The translations under genes and the position numbers were made by a program. Shown here piece after piece: positions 1-5,764 of a stretch of 7,530 nt of DNA; the first letter of the stretch is position 1, and each line of letters starts with the position of its first letter. The notes beneath the pieces were generated by a model. It was not told the DNA's origin, made no database searches, and saw only the letters and a program-made list of their open reading frames with translations. The stretch comes from UBA4582 sp047630175 (GTDB taxonomy: Bacteria; Pseudomonadota; Gammaproteobacteria; Pseudomonadales; Azotimanducaceae): the NCBI GenBank assembly GCA_047630175.1, contig JBLHVI010000125.1, positions 1 through 7,530 on the forward strand, written 5' to 3'.

Positions 1-56
1 TTATTCGACCGACCTTATTCGACCGACCTTATTCGACCGCTTTTATTTGACTGTTA
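1..56. repeat. 14-bp direct tandem repeat, about four units, ending at the rseC start codon
   Basis: The unit TTATTCGACCGACC occurs exactly at 1-14 and 15-28. A third unit at 29-42 matches in 11 of 14 positions, and a decayed fourth at 43-56 matches in 9 of 14. All are in register, so the next base after the array is the A of the rseC ATG at 57. The array may extend leftward beyond the window. Because 14 is not a multiple of three, each unit shifts the reading frame. The sequence does not show whether the array is coding (3' end of the preceding gene) or a spacer. Confidence 0.85.
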
Positions 57-57
57 A
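1..57 (+). CDS. Possible 3' end of the preceding gene (expected rseB/mucB), partial
   Basis: Frame 1 is open from the window edge to a TAA at 55-57, which shares its last base with the ATG of rseC (TAATG). This is the coupled arrangement seen at other junctions here, and rseC has no good Shine-Dalgarno sequence of its own, so a translated upstream gene ending here is plausible. In this gene order the preceding gene is normally rseB/mucB, the periplasmic regulator of the anti-sigma factor RseA/MucA. However, the 18 visible residues are encoded by the 14-bp repeat and match no RseB ending I recognise. The stretch could equally be non-coding, or the upstream gene could use frame 3 (stop at 48-50). 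Confidence 0.3.
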   Translation, partial: LFDRPYSTDLIRPLLFDC

Positions 58-449
58 TGATAAAAATCTCTGCTCAGGTTATACCCTCAGACGGCGCCGA
101 TATTCAGGTTCTCGTCATGAATCCCGCCTGCGGCGGTTGTCGGGCGGGTTGCTCTGGCCCCGGAACGCGGCTGGTCTTGCCAAGATCGAGTACGCAAAAC
201 TCGCCTCTGCTGGGTCAAATAGCAGCGGGTCAACAGCTGCTCCTTGGTCTGCAGGAACGAGACCGGCAAAGCTTGCTTTGGCATTCTTTATTGCTGCCCC
301 TAGGGGGTATGCTGACAGGGACAGTGCTGGCAGCAGTGGTCAATCCTGGTGATCTCGTCGTACTAGTGGGGGCAATATTAGGTTTTTGCCTCGGACTGGT
401 GGCCTGTAAACCTTACGCGTCCAACACACTACATATTCAAGAGGTCTGA
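57..449 (+). CDS. rseC: RseC/MucC family membrane protein (SoxR-reducing system component)
   Basis: The 130-residue product has the RseC layout: a short N-terminal domain with clustered cysteines (C25, C28, C32), then two hydrophobic membrane segments at about 75-95 and 98-117, with further cysteines at 111 and 117 in the second. RseC in E. coli is an inner-membrane protein of the rpoE operon that acts with the Rnf-type complex to reduce SoxR; MucC is the Pseudomonas counterpart. The protein is shorter than E. coli RseC (about 159 residues), lacking most of the C-terminal tail. Its cysteine spacing, C-x2-C-x3-C, is tighter than the C-x2-C-x5-C I recall for E. coli and Pseudomonas. The start is chosen because its N-terminus (MIK...) resembles that of E. 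coli RseC and overlaps an upstream stop (TAATG); no clear Shine-Dalgarno is visible. It overlaps mucD by one base. The family is assigned from layout and position, as overall identity is low. Confidence 0.82.
   Translation: MIKISAQVIPSDGADIQVLVMNPACGGCRAGCSGPGTRLVLPRSSTQNSPLLGQIAAGQQLLLGLQERDRQSLLWHSLLLPLGGMLTGTVLAAVVNPGDLVVLVGAILGFCLGLVACKPYASNTLHIQEV
439..444 (+). promoter_or_regulatory. Ribosome binding site of mucD
   Basis: AAGAGG lies inside the last codons of rseC. It is 4 bases before the ATG at 449 and 10 bases before a second in-frame ATG at 455. The spacing does not decide between the two starts, which would differ by only two residues ahead of the signal peptide. Confidence 0.6.
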
Positions 450-1834
450 TGTTCATGATCAGTCAACAACGTATTGCTGCGTTAACTGTTTTCATTTTGG
501 CGACACTGTCTTTGGGCGTCAATGCCGCGCTACCTGAGTTCACCAAGCTCGTGAAGCAGGCATCGCCTGCAGTGGTCAATATCACTGCCACGCGCACGGC
601 AACAAGCCGGCAGCGCGCATTAGATGATGATAAAGAAGTGCCCGAGTTGTTTCGACGCTTCTTTGGCAATATGCCGCGCGAGAACACACCGCAACCGTCA
701 GCTGGGTCAGGTTTTATAATCTCCGCAGACGGTTATATTTTAACCAACAATCACGTGGTCGAAGGTGCAGACGAGATATTGATCGCGCTAAGTGATCGAC
801 GAGAGCGCGTAGCAACCCTCGTGGGCGCTGATAAATTATCCGATCTGGCACTGTTAAAAATTGATGCGAATGACCTGCCGACGGTAAAACTCGGTAGATC
901 GGAATCTCTGGAAGTTGGTGAGTGGGTTGTGGCAATTGGCTCACCCTTTGGTTTCGAGCTATCCGTGACAGCAGGTATCGTTAGTGCCAAGGGGCGCAGT
1001 TTGCCTATGCAAGCCGACGGTAATTATGTGCCGTTTATCCAGACCGACGTGGCTATCAATCCTGGCAACTCCGGCGGTCCGCTATTTAATCTAGCGGGTG
1101 AAGTCGTTGGTATAAACTCGCAGATATTTACGCGTTCTGGTGGTTTTATGGGGCTCTCGTTTGCTATTCCTATTGATGTCGCTATGGAAGTCGTAGACCA
1201 GCTGAAGGACAAGGGCTCAGTATCGAGAGGCTGGCTGGGCGTGTTGATCCAACGGGTCGACCGGGATCTAGCTGAGTCATTCGGGATGGATCGTGCGGCT
1301 GGTGCGCTGATCACTCAAGTTTTCGCTGCCAGCCCCGCTGATAACGGCGGCTTACGTGAAGGCGATATTATTGTCGCCTTCAATGGCAAAACGATAGATC
1401 TGTCGTCTGATTTGCCCCACGTTGTGGGTCGGACTCGTGCTGAAAGCGAGGTGGAAGTTGAGATCGTTAGAGAGAGCAAGCCGATGACCCTGACCATCGA
1501 AGTGGGTCTGCTTGATAGCGCAGTTATAGAGGGGCCCGCGGGCCGAAGCTCTACTGCCATGAACCTGCTAAACCTTGATGTGCGTGAGCTGAGCGCTGAA
1601 GAAAAAGCAGCAACGGGCATCAGCAAAGGGGTTTTAGTTACGCGTGTTTTTGACGGACCCGGTCGAATCGCCGGTATAGCAGTAGGCGATGTGATCACGA
1701 CGCTGAATAGTGAATGGGTCGATGGCAGTAGATTTGTACAAAGGCTGGAGGCATTGCCCCGTGACGTGGCCATTCCTGTCCGGATTGTGCGGGATCAGCG
1801 GCCAGAATTTTTAGTGATTAAAATTCCTGGCTAA
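449..1834 (+). CDS. mucD: Periplasmic serine endoprotease, DegP/DegQ/MucD family
   Basis: The 461-residue HtrA-family protease degrades misfolded envelope proteins; in Pseudomonas MucD restrains AlgU signalling. A signal peptide is visible: basic residue at 8, hydrophobic core about 9-23, and a VNA|A cleavage site after residue 26. The trypsin-like domain spans about 30-255 with the catalytic triad intact: H102 in TNNHVV, D132 in SDLALLKI and S208 in GNSGGP. PDZ1 begins at GWLGV (261-265) and runs to about 352. A short linker follows, then PDZ2 at about 372-458. The mature enzyme should be periplasmic. Length is close to P. aeruginosa MucD (about 474), and the block from the active serine through PDZ1 is very MucD-like. 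The start overlaps the rseC stop (TGATG), so translation is probably coupled and co-regulated with the upstream sigma-factor operon. ATG 455 is an alternative start. The family is certain; the MucD rather than DegQ name rests on context and resemblance. Confidence 0.95.
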   Translation: MFMISQQRIAALTVFILATLSLGVNAALPEFTKLVKQASPAVVNITATRTATSRQRALDDDKEVPELFRRFFGNMPRENTPQPSAGSGFIISADGYILTNNHVVEGADEILIALSDRRERVATLVGADKLSDLALLKIDANDLPTVKLGRSESLEVGEWVVAIGSPFGFELSVTAGIVSAKGRSLPMQADGNYVPFIQTDVAINPGNSGGPLFNLAGEVVGINSQIFTRSGGFMGLSFAIPIDVAMEVVDQLKDKGSVSRGWLGVLIQRVDRDLAESFGMDRAAGALITQVFAASPADNGGLREGDIIVAFNGKTIDLSSDLPHVVGRTRAESEVEVEIVRESKPMTLTIEVGLLDSAVIEGPAGRSSTAMNLLNLDVRELSAEEKAATGISKGVLVTRVFDGPGRIAGIAVGDVITTLNSEWVDGSRFVQRLEALPRDVAIPVRIVRDQRPEFLVIKIPG

Positions 1835-1840
1835 GCGACG

Positions 1841-1862
1841 ACCGGGCGCTAGCCTACCCGGT
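1841..1862 (+). other. Small hairpin in the mucD-lepA gap, 6-bp stem
   Basis: ACCGGG at 1841-1846 and CCCGGT at 1857-1862 form a perfect GC-rich 6-bp stem with a 10-base loop, starting 7 bases after the mucD stop. No T run follows, so it is not a typical rho-independent terminator. It could slow 3' exonucleases or mark partial transcript separation between mucD and lepA. The stem is read directly; any role is inferred. Confidence 0.45.
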
Positions 1863-1942
1863 ACTCATAGCTTACAAGGGGGGAATACATTAGACTTCAC
1901 CGCTTTGTTTTTGAGGCGGCGCTTTACGCCCGTGGTACGAAC

Positions 1943-3742
1943 TTGCCAGATACGCAACACATAAGAAATTTTTCCATTATTGCCCATATCGATCACGGCA
2001 AGTCGACGCTCGCTGACCGTTTTATACAAGTCTGTGGAGGCCTGAGTGAGCGCGATATGGCCGCCCAGGTGCTTGATTCAATGGATATTGAGCGTGAGCG
2101 CGGTATCACCATTAAGGCGCAGAGCGTAACCCTGTATTACGATGCCGACAATGGCGAGCAATATCAGCTTAACTTTATCGATACGCCAGGCCACGTAGAC
2201 TTCAGCTACGAAGTCTCGCGTTCATTGGCCGCCTGCGAAGGCGCCTTGCTAGTGGTCGATGCTGCCCAAGGCGTTGAAGCGCAGTCTGTTGCAAATTGCT
2301 ACACGGCGATTGAGCAAGGGCTAGAAGTGTTACCCGTATTGAACAAGATTGACTTGCCCCAGGCAGATCCCGAAACGGTGATGCAGGAGATTGAGGAGAT
2401 CATCGGCATCGATGCTTCAGAGGCGCTGCGGGTTAGTGCGAAGACAGGCGTTGGTATCCATGAATTGCTCGAGGAAATAGTGCGCGTTATTCCGCCTCCC
2501 GCCGAAGCGCGGGATTTACCGACCCAGGCCCTGATTATTGACTCTTGGTTCGATAACTACCTAGGTGTAGTGTCTCTGATTCGCGTGATGCAGGGCCAAA
2601 TAGCGGTTAAAGATAAAATTATTCTCAAGTCTCTAGGCAAGATTCAACAGGTTGATTCTGTCGGCATATTCACGCCGAAGCGCAAAGAAACCAAGGTCTT
2701 GCAATCAGGTGAGGTCGGGTTTCTTGTGGCGGGTATTAAGGACGTCAAGGGCGCGCCCGTGGGTGATACTATTACGCTCGCCAGTACGCCGGATGTGCCA
2801 GCACTGCCAGGTTTTAAGAAAGTAAAGCCACAGGTCTACGCAGGCATGTTCACGGTCAGTGCCGATGATTTTGAGAGCTTCCGTGATGCCCTAGAGAAGC
2901 TAACGCTGAACGATGCCTCGTTGGTTTACGAGCCAGAAAGTTCAGATGCACTGGGTAACGGTTTTCGTCTTGGTTTCTTGGGAATGCTGCACATGGAGAT
3001 TATTCAGGAGCGGCTCGAGCGAGAGTACGACCTGGATTTGATTACCTCGGCGCCGACCGTTGTTTTTGAAGTGCTGACCAAGGCTGGCAAAGTCAACAAG
3101 GTCGACAATCCTGCCCAACTGCCTGACCCGTCCCAAATTGAAGAGATGCGTGAACCAATAGCACGTGTAAATATTCTCGTGCCAGCGGAGTATTTAGGGA
3201 ACGTCATAAGTTTGTGTATCGAGCGCCGTGGCATTCAAAAAGATATGCAGTTTGTTGGTAAGCAAGTGTCACTCACCTACGACATTCCACTCAATGAAGT
3301 GGTGCTCGACTTTTTCGATAGACTGAAATCGGTGAGTCGCGGTTACGCATCTTTAGACTATAGCTTCGAACGATTTGAGGCAGCGCGTCTGGACAGACTG
3401 GATGTGCTGATTAATGGTGATAAGGTTGATGCTCTATCTGTGATTGTTCATCGCGATGACGCGCGCGGCAAGGGCTTCATGCTGACCAAGAAGATGAAGG
3501 AATTGATTCCGCGGCAGATGTTTGACGTGGCCATTCAGGCCGCCATCGGTGGGCAGATTGTCGCGCGCCAGACCGTCAAAGCGCTGCGTAAAAACGTCAC
3601 GGCAAAGTGCTATGGTGGGGACATTTCGCGCAAGAAGAAGCTGCTTGAAAAGCAAAAAGCGGGTAAGAAACGCATGAAACAAGTGGGCAATGTAGAGATT
3701 CCACAGGAAGCTTTCTTGGCTGTACTGAGAGTTGACAGATGA
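1943..3742 (+). CDS. lepA: Elongation factor 4 (LepA), ribosome-associated GTPase
   Basis: The 599-residue product has the same length as E. coli LepA and aligns throughout by eye. It is a translational GTPase that binds the ribosome and influences elongation and 30S maturation. The GTPase motifs are intact: P-loop AHIDHGKST (14-22), switch I RERGITI (51-57), DTPGH (80-84), NKID (134-137) and SAK (165-167). Domain II, the elongation-factor III/V-like domains and the LepA-specific C-terminal domain follow. The last contains the conserved YGGDISRKKK segment near residue 549 and a basic tail. The start is TTG: it places IRNFSIIAHIDHGK at the usual distance from the N-terminus, and the first in-frame ATG would remove the P-loop. 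No Shine-Dalgarno sits in front of the TTG. The frame is open back to a TAG at 1868-1870, with a GGGGGG run at 1878-1883, but no canonical start lies in between. The stop overlaps lepB by four bases (ATGA). Confidence 0.98.
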   Translation: MPDTQHIRNFSIIAHIDHGKSTLADRFIQVCGGLSERDMAAQVLDSMDIERERGITIKAQSVTLYYDADNGEQYQLNFIDTPGHVDFSYEVSRSLAACEGALLVVDAAQGVEAQSVANCYTAIEQGLEVLPVLNKIDLPQADPETVMQEIEEIIGIDASEALRVSAKTGVGIHELLEEIVRVIPPPAEARDLPTQALIIDSWFDNYLGVVSLIRVMQGQIAVKDKIILKSLGKIQQVDSVGIFTPKRKETKVLQSGEVGFLVAGIKDVKGAPVGDTITLASTPDVPALPGFKKVKPQVYAGMFTVSADDFESFRDALEKLTLNDASLVYEPESSDALGNGFRLGFLGMLHMEIIQERLEREYDLDLITSAPTVVFEVLTKAGKVNKVDNPAQLPDPSQIEEMREPIARVNILVPAEYLGNVISLCIERRGIQKDMQFVGKQVSLTYDIPLNEVVLDFFDRLKSVSRGYASLDYSFERFEAARLDRLDVLINGDKVDALSVIVHRDDARGKGFMLTKKMKELIPRQMFDVAIQAAIGGQIVARQTVKALRKNVTAKCYGGDISRKKKLLEKQKAGKKRMKQVGNVEIPQEAFLAVLRVDR

Positions 3743-4551
3743 GCATTAACTTCCCATTATTTTTATTGGTATCGACGTTTATCACGGGTGTTATTTGGTT
3801 GATAGACATCTTCGCGCTGCGTCCGAAACGGCGCCAGATGCATGAAAAACTCGAGCGTGAGTCGGCTTCTAACAGCGCGAGTTTAGACCAAGCAGTTCTA
3901 GAGAAAGTGCTTAGAGAGCCCGTGGTCGTCGAGTATGCGATATCGTTTTTCCCTGTGCTGTTCGTTGTGCTGATATTGCGGTCATTCTTGATTGAGCCGT
4001 TTCAGATACCTACAGGTTCGATGATCCCAACCCTGCAAGTAGGCGATTTTATTGTCGTTAACAAGTTTGCTTATGGTGTCCGCTTGCCAGTGTTTGGTAC
4101 CAAAGTGTTTGACGTTGATGATCCCGTTAGCGGCGACGTTATGGTGTTCATTCCGCCACATAAGGACGAGTACTATATCAAGCGAGTCATTGGTACACCG
4201 GGCGATACCGTCAGGTATGAAAATAAAGTGCTGTATCTTAATGGGGTGGAGCAGGTTCAAGAGTTTGTGGCTCAGATGCCACCGAATCGACCTGAGTATC
4301 AGGTCTTCAACGAGGTCATCAGCGGCCAATCGCACATGATCCATCGTAGCCCTTTTCAGGGTGCGGGCGTTCAAGAATGGGTAGTCCCTGAGGGTATGTA
4401 TTTCATGATGGGTGATAATCGTGATCGTAGCAGCGATAGTCGTTTCTGGGGCTTCGTACCACAGGAAAACATCGTCGGTAAGGCATTTGCGGTTTGGTTC
4501 CATTGGGACTCTGGACTACCAGAGTTTTCTCGCAATGGCTGGATCGAGTAA
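3739..4551 (+). CDS. lepB: Signal peptidase I
   Basis: The 270-residue inner-membrane serine protease removes signal peptides from Sec and Tat substrates on the periplasmic side. Two N-terminal membrane segments are visible at about 5-27 and 66-84, joined by a charged cytoplasmic loop. The catalytic Ser94 lies in PTGSM (91-95), just after the second segment, and the general-base Lys148 in YYIKRVIG. The late conserved box GDNRDRSSDSRFWG spans 225-238. These residues define a Ser/Lys-dyad signal peptidase of the gammaproteobacterial LepB type, which is shorter than E. coli LepB (about 324) but similar to Pseudomonas. The ATG overlaps the lepA stop by four bases, with a weak GAGAG Shine-Dalgarno at 3727-3731, so the pair is translationally coupled. 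The hairpin near its 3' end is listed separately. Confidence 0.97.
   Translation: MSINFPLFLLVSTFITGVIWLIDIFALRPKRRQMHEKLERESASNSASLDQAVLEKVLREPVVVEYAISFFPVLFVVLILRSFLIEPFQIPTGSMIPTLQVGDFIVVNKFAYGVRLPVFGTKVFDVDDPVSGDVMVFIPPHKDEYYIKRVIGTPGDTVRYENKVLYLNGVEQVQEFVAQMPPNRPEYQVFNEVISGQSHMIHRSPFQGAGVQEWVVPEGMYFMMGDNRDRSSDSRFWGFVPQENIVGKAFAVWFHWDSGLPEFSRNGWIE
4508..4530 (+). terminator. Terminator-like hairpin inside the 3' end of lepB
   Basis: ACTCTGG (4508-4514), a 4-base loop ACTA, and CCAGAGT (4519-4525) form a perfect 7-bp stem, extendable by two G-T pairs with 4506-4507 and 4526-4527. TTTTCT follows at 4525-4530. This resembles a weak rho-independent terminator or attenuator. It lies about 20 bases before the lepB stop, inside coding sequence, so translating ribosomes would disrupt it and the downstream genes must still be expressed. 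The stem is read directly; termination activity is inferred and probably partial at most. Confidence 0.35.
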
Positions 4552-4580
4552 TTGACGTATGATGTAAGTATCAATACATA
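4552..4580 (+). promoter_or_regulatory. Possible sigma-70-type promoter in the lepB-DUF4845 gap
   Basis: TTGACG (4552-4557, 5 of 6 to consensus) is followed after exactly 17 bases by TACATA (4575-4580, 3 of 6). The -10 match is poor. A transcript would start around 4587, downstream of the ATG at 4583 but just upstream of the alternative ATG at 4592. It is therefore only a candidate for driving the DUF4845-rnc-era-recO segment. Confidence 0.22.
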
Positions 4581-4582
4581 GG

Positions 4583-4999
4583 ATGTTCGAGATGGTTCAG
4601 AGTCAGCAACTGAAAAGCAATGTTAAACAATTGCCTTATCAGCAACAGGGTATGGGCCTAACCGGCTGGCTTTTTGTTATCGCAATCTTTGGCTTCGCCT
4701 TAACCATCAGCATGAAGACTTTGCCTTTGTATCTTGATCACACGACGATGTTGGGCGTTATGACAGGCATGGCGGAAGAGAAAGGCATGGCCAGTAAATC
4801 GTCGGCGCAAATCAGTAAGATATTGGAGCAACGCTTTCGGGTAAACAATATCCTTGAGTTTAACTATAAAGAAAATGTGACGTTAGAACGCAGCGATCGG
4901 TCTGTCACTGTGACCCTTAGATACGAAGAACGCGTACCGCTGATTCGAAACCTCGACCTAATTGCGTCCTTCAACGATAGCGTCGAACTTAAGGATTGA
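4583..4999 (+). CDS. Small single-span membrane protein of the DUF4845 type, function unknown
   Basis: This 138-residue product corresponds to the uncharacterised protein commonly found between lepB and rnc in Pseudomonas-like genomes. A Gln-rich N-terminus leads into QQGMGLTGWLFV at 21-32 and one membrane segment, about 28-45. A soluble domain of about 90 residues follows and ends with the conserved-looking stretch YEERVPLIRNLDLIASF (about 113-129). The orientation is probably N-in, with the domain in the periplasm. The junction before the membrane segment looks like a type IV prepilin leader but lacks the usual Glu at position +5. ATG 4583 has only AGG directly abutting it. ATG 4592, two codons after the residue-1 Met codon and its F and E codons, sits 8 bases after AGGA and may be the true start, giving 135 residues. 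No function is assigned; position suggests an envelope role near LepB. Confidence 0.85.
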   Translation: MFEMVQSQQLKSNVKQLPYQQQGMGLTGWLFVIAIFGFALTISMKTLPLYLDHTTMLGVMTGMAEEKGMASKSSAQISKILEQRFRVNNILEFNYKENVTLERSDRSVTVTLRYEERVPLIRNLDLIASFNDSVELKD

Positions 5000-5012
5000 T
5001 GCTTAACGCTGA
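4985..5012 (+). promoter_or_regulatory. RpoE/AlgU-like promoter candidate upstream of rnc
   Basis: GAACTT at 4985-4990 equals the -35 element of the envelope-stress sigma factor (AlgU consensus GAACTT-N16/17-TCTGA). After 17 bases comes GCTGA at 5008-5012, matching four of five -10 bases. Transcription would start near 5020, giving a leader of roughly 20 bases that contains the rnc ribosome binding site. The -35 lies in the last codons of the DUF4845 gene, so it could be a chance match. The first -10 T, which is well conserved in known sites, is the mismatch. Confidence 0.33.
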
Positions 5013-5029
5013 TCCTCGAATATACCGCT

Positions 5030-5034
5030 AGGAG
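5030..5034 (+). promoter_or_regulatory. Ribosome binding site that fixes the GTG start of rnc
   Basis: AGGAG ends 4 bases before the GTG at 5039. It is the clearest Shine-Dalgarno in the window and, with the protein N-terminus, supports the GTG as the start codon. Spacing is slightly short. Confidence 0.65.
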
Positions 5035-5038
5035 CCCT

Positions 5039-5764
5039 GTGGCCGCTCAATCAAAACTCCAGTACCGCTTAGGCTACGAGTTCGTAGATCAGGATTTGCT
5101 GACGCGTGCTCTGACTCATCGTAGCCACCACGTCAGTCATCAGCCGAAAGGTGGGCCTGGTAACTATGAGCGCCTCGAGTTTCTGGGCGATTCGATCTTA
5201 GGTTTTATTATTGCTGAGTACCTTTATCATCGTTTCCATGCTGCCCGGGAGGGTCAACTAAGTCGTTTGCGGGCACGTATCGTTCGCCGTGAGACGTTAG
5301 CAGAGGTTGCGCGGACGTTCGACGTGGGGGATTTTATGATCATGGGTAGCGGCGAACTCAAGAGCGGTGGCTTTGAGCGGGCATCAATCCTGTCTGATGT
5401 GCTGGAGGCAATCATTGGTGGGATTTATCTTGAAGCCGGCTTGGAGGTTGTGCGCGAGCGGGTTCTGCATTGGTTTGCGAGTCAACTTGAAGCCCTTACT
5501 CTGATGCAGTCTCAGAAAGATCCTAAGTCATTGTTACAGGAATTCTTGCAGTCGCGTCAGCAAGGCCTGCCGATCTATTCTATTGTCGGTGTAGAAGGCA
5601 AGTCACATGATCAGATATTCACTGTCGATTGTCGAATAGCGATGCACGATGAGGTTTTACAAGGTGTTGCTACGAGCCGGCGCGATGCAGAGCAAATCGC
5701 CGCGACCAAAGCCCTAGATTCTCTGGGCGTCAACTATGAACAGCAGGCGTTAAATCATGACTGA
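5039..5764 (+). CDS. rnc: Ribonuclease III
   Basis: The 241-residue double-stranded-RNA endonuclease processes rRNA precursors and many mRNAs; E. coli RNase III is 226 residues. The catalytic domain (about 5-150) carries the family signature NYERLEFLGDSIL at 42-54. Metal-binding and catalytic acids are all present: E44, E47, D51, D120 and E123. A C-terminal dsRNA-binding domain spans about 159-230, ending in the ATSRRDAEQIAATKAL helix. The start is GTG with AGGAG just upstream. The gene begins 39 bases after the DUF4845 stop and overlaps era by eight bases, as expected for the conserved rnc-era-recO operon. E. coli rnc controls itself by cleaving its own leader. Here the short leader shows only weak inverted repeats (TTAAG 4989-4993 with CTTAA 5002-5006; AGGAT 4992-4996 with ATCCT 5012-5016), so the same control is not evident. 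Confidence 0.98.
   Translation: MAAQSKLQYRLGYEFVDQDLLTRALTHRSHHVSHQPKGGPGNYERLEFLGDSILGFIIAEYLYHRFHAAREGQLSRLRARIVRRETLAEVARTFDVGDFMIMGSGELKSGGFERASILSDVLEAIIGGIYLEAGLEVVRERVLHWFASQLEALTLMQSQKDPKSLLQEFLQSRQQGLPIYSIVGVEGKSHDQIFTVDCRIAMHDEVLQGVATSRRDAEQIAATKALDSLGVNYEQQALNHD

Noticed and set aside
1..56. Tandem repeat as a CRISPR array or plasmid iteron
   Set aside because: Units are directly adjacent without spacers, too short for CRISPR, and the context is a chromosomal operon with no replication gene.
47..352. Open frame of 101 codons from a TTG at 47, overlapping rseC
   Set aside because: It overlaps almost all of rseC in another frame, has an Arg/Ser/Ala-rich composition typical of out-of-frame reading, and has no recognisable motif. 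It matters only as the frame entered if the upstream repeat changes copy number.
1533..1544. Perfect 12-bp palindrome GGCCCGCGGGCC in mucD
   Set aside because: It falls in the inter-PDZ linker codons, is a single GC-rich occurrence without partner sites, and can arise by chance in coding sequence. No regulatory role can be supported.
1315..1773. 152-codon antisense open frame inside mucD
   Set aside because: It lies wholly opposite well-conserved PDZ-domain coding sequence, is Ser/Thr/Pro-rich, and has no motif or ribosome binding site.
1841..1862. mucD-lepA hairpin as a rho-independent terminator
   Set aside because: The 6-bp stem has a 10-base loop and no T run after it, so it is reported only as a hairpin.
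1939..1966. GAACTT at the lepA start as an RpoE/AlgU -35 box
   Set aside because: No TCTGA-like -10 follows at 16-17 bases (TAAGA at best), and transcription would begin downstream of the TTG start codon.
3982..4503. 173-codon antisense open frame inside lepB
   Set aside because: It is the complement of the conserved catalytic domain of signal peptidase, with no independent motif; a by-product of codon usage.
4989..5016. RNase III autoregulatory stem-loop in the rnc leader
   Set aside because: Only two mutually exclusive 5-bp inverted repeats are present, far short of the long double helix that RNase III cleaves in the E. coli leader.
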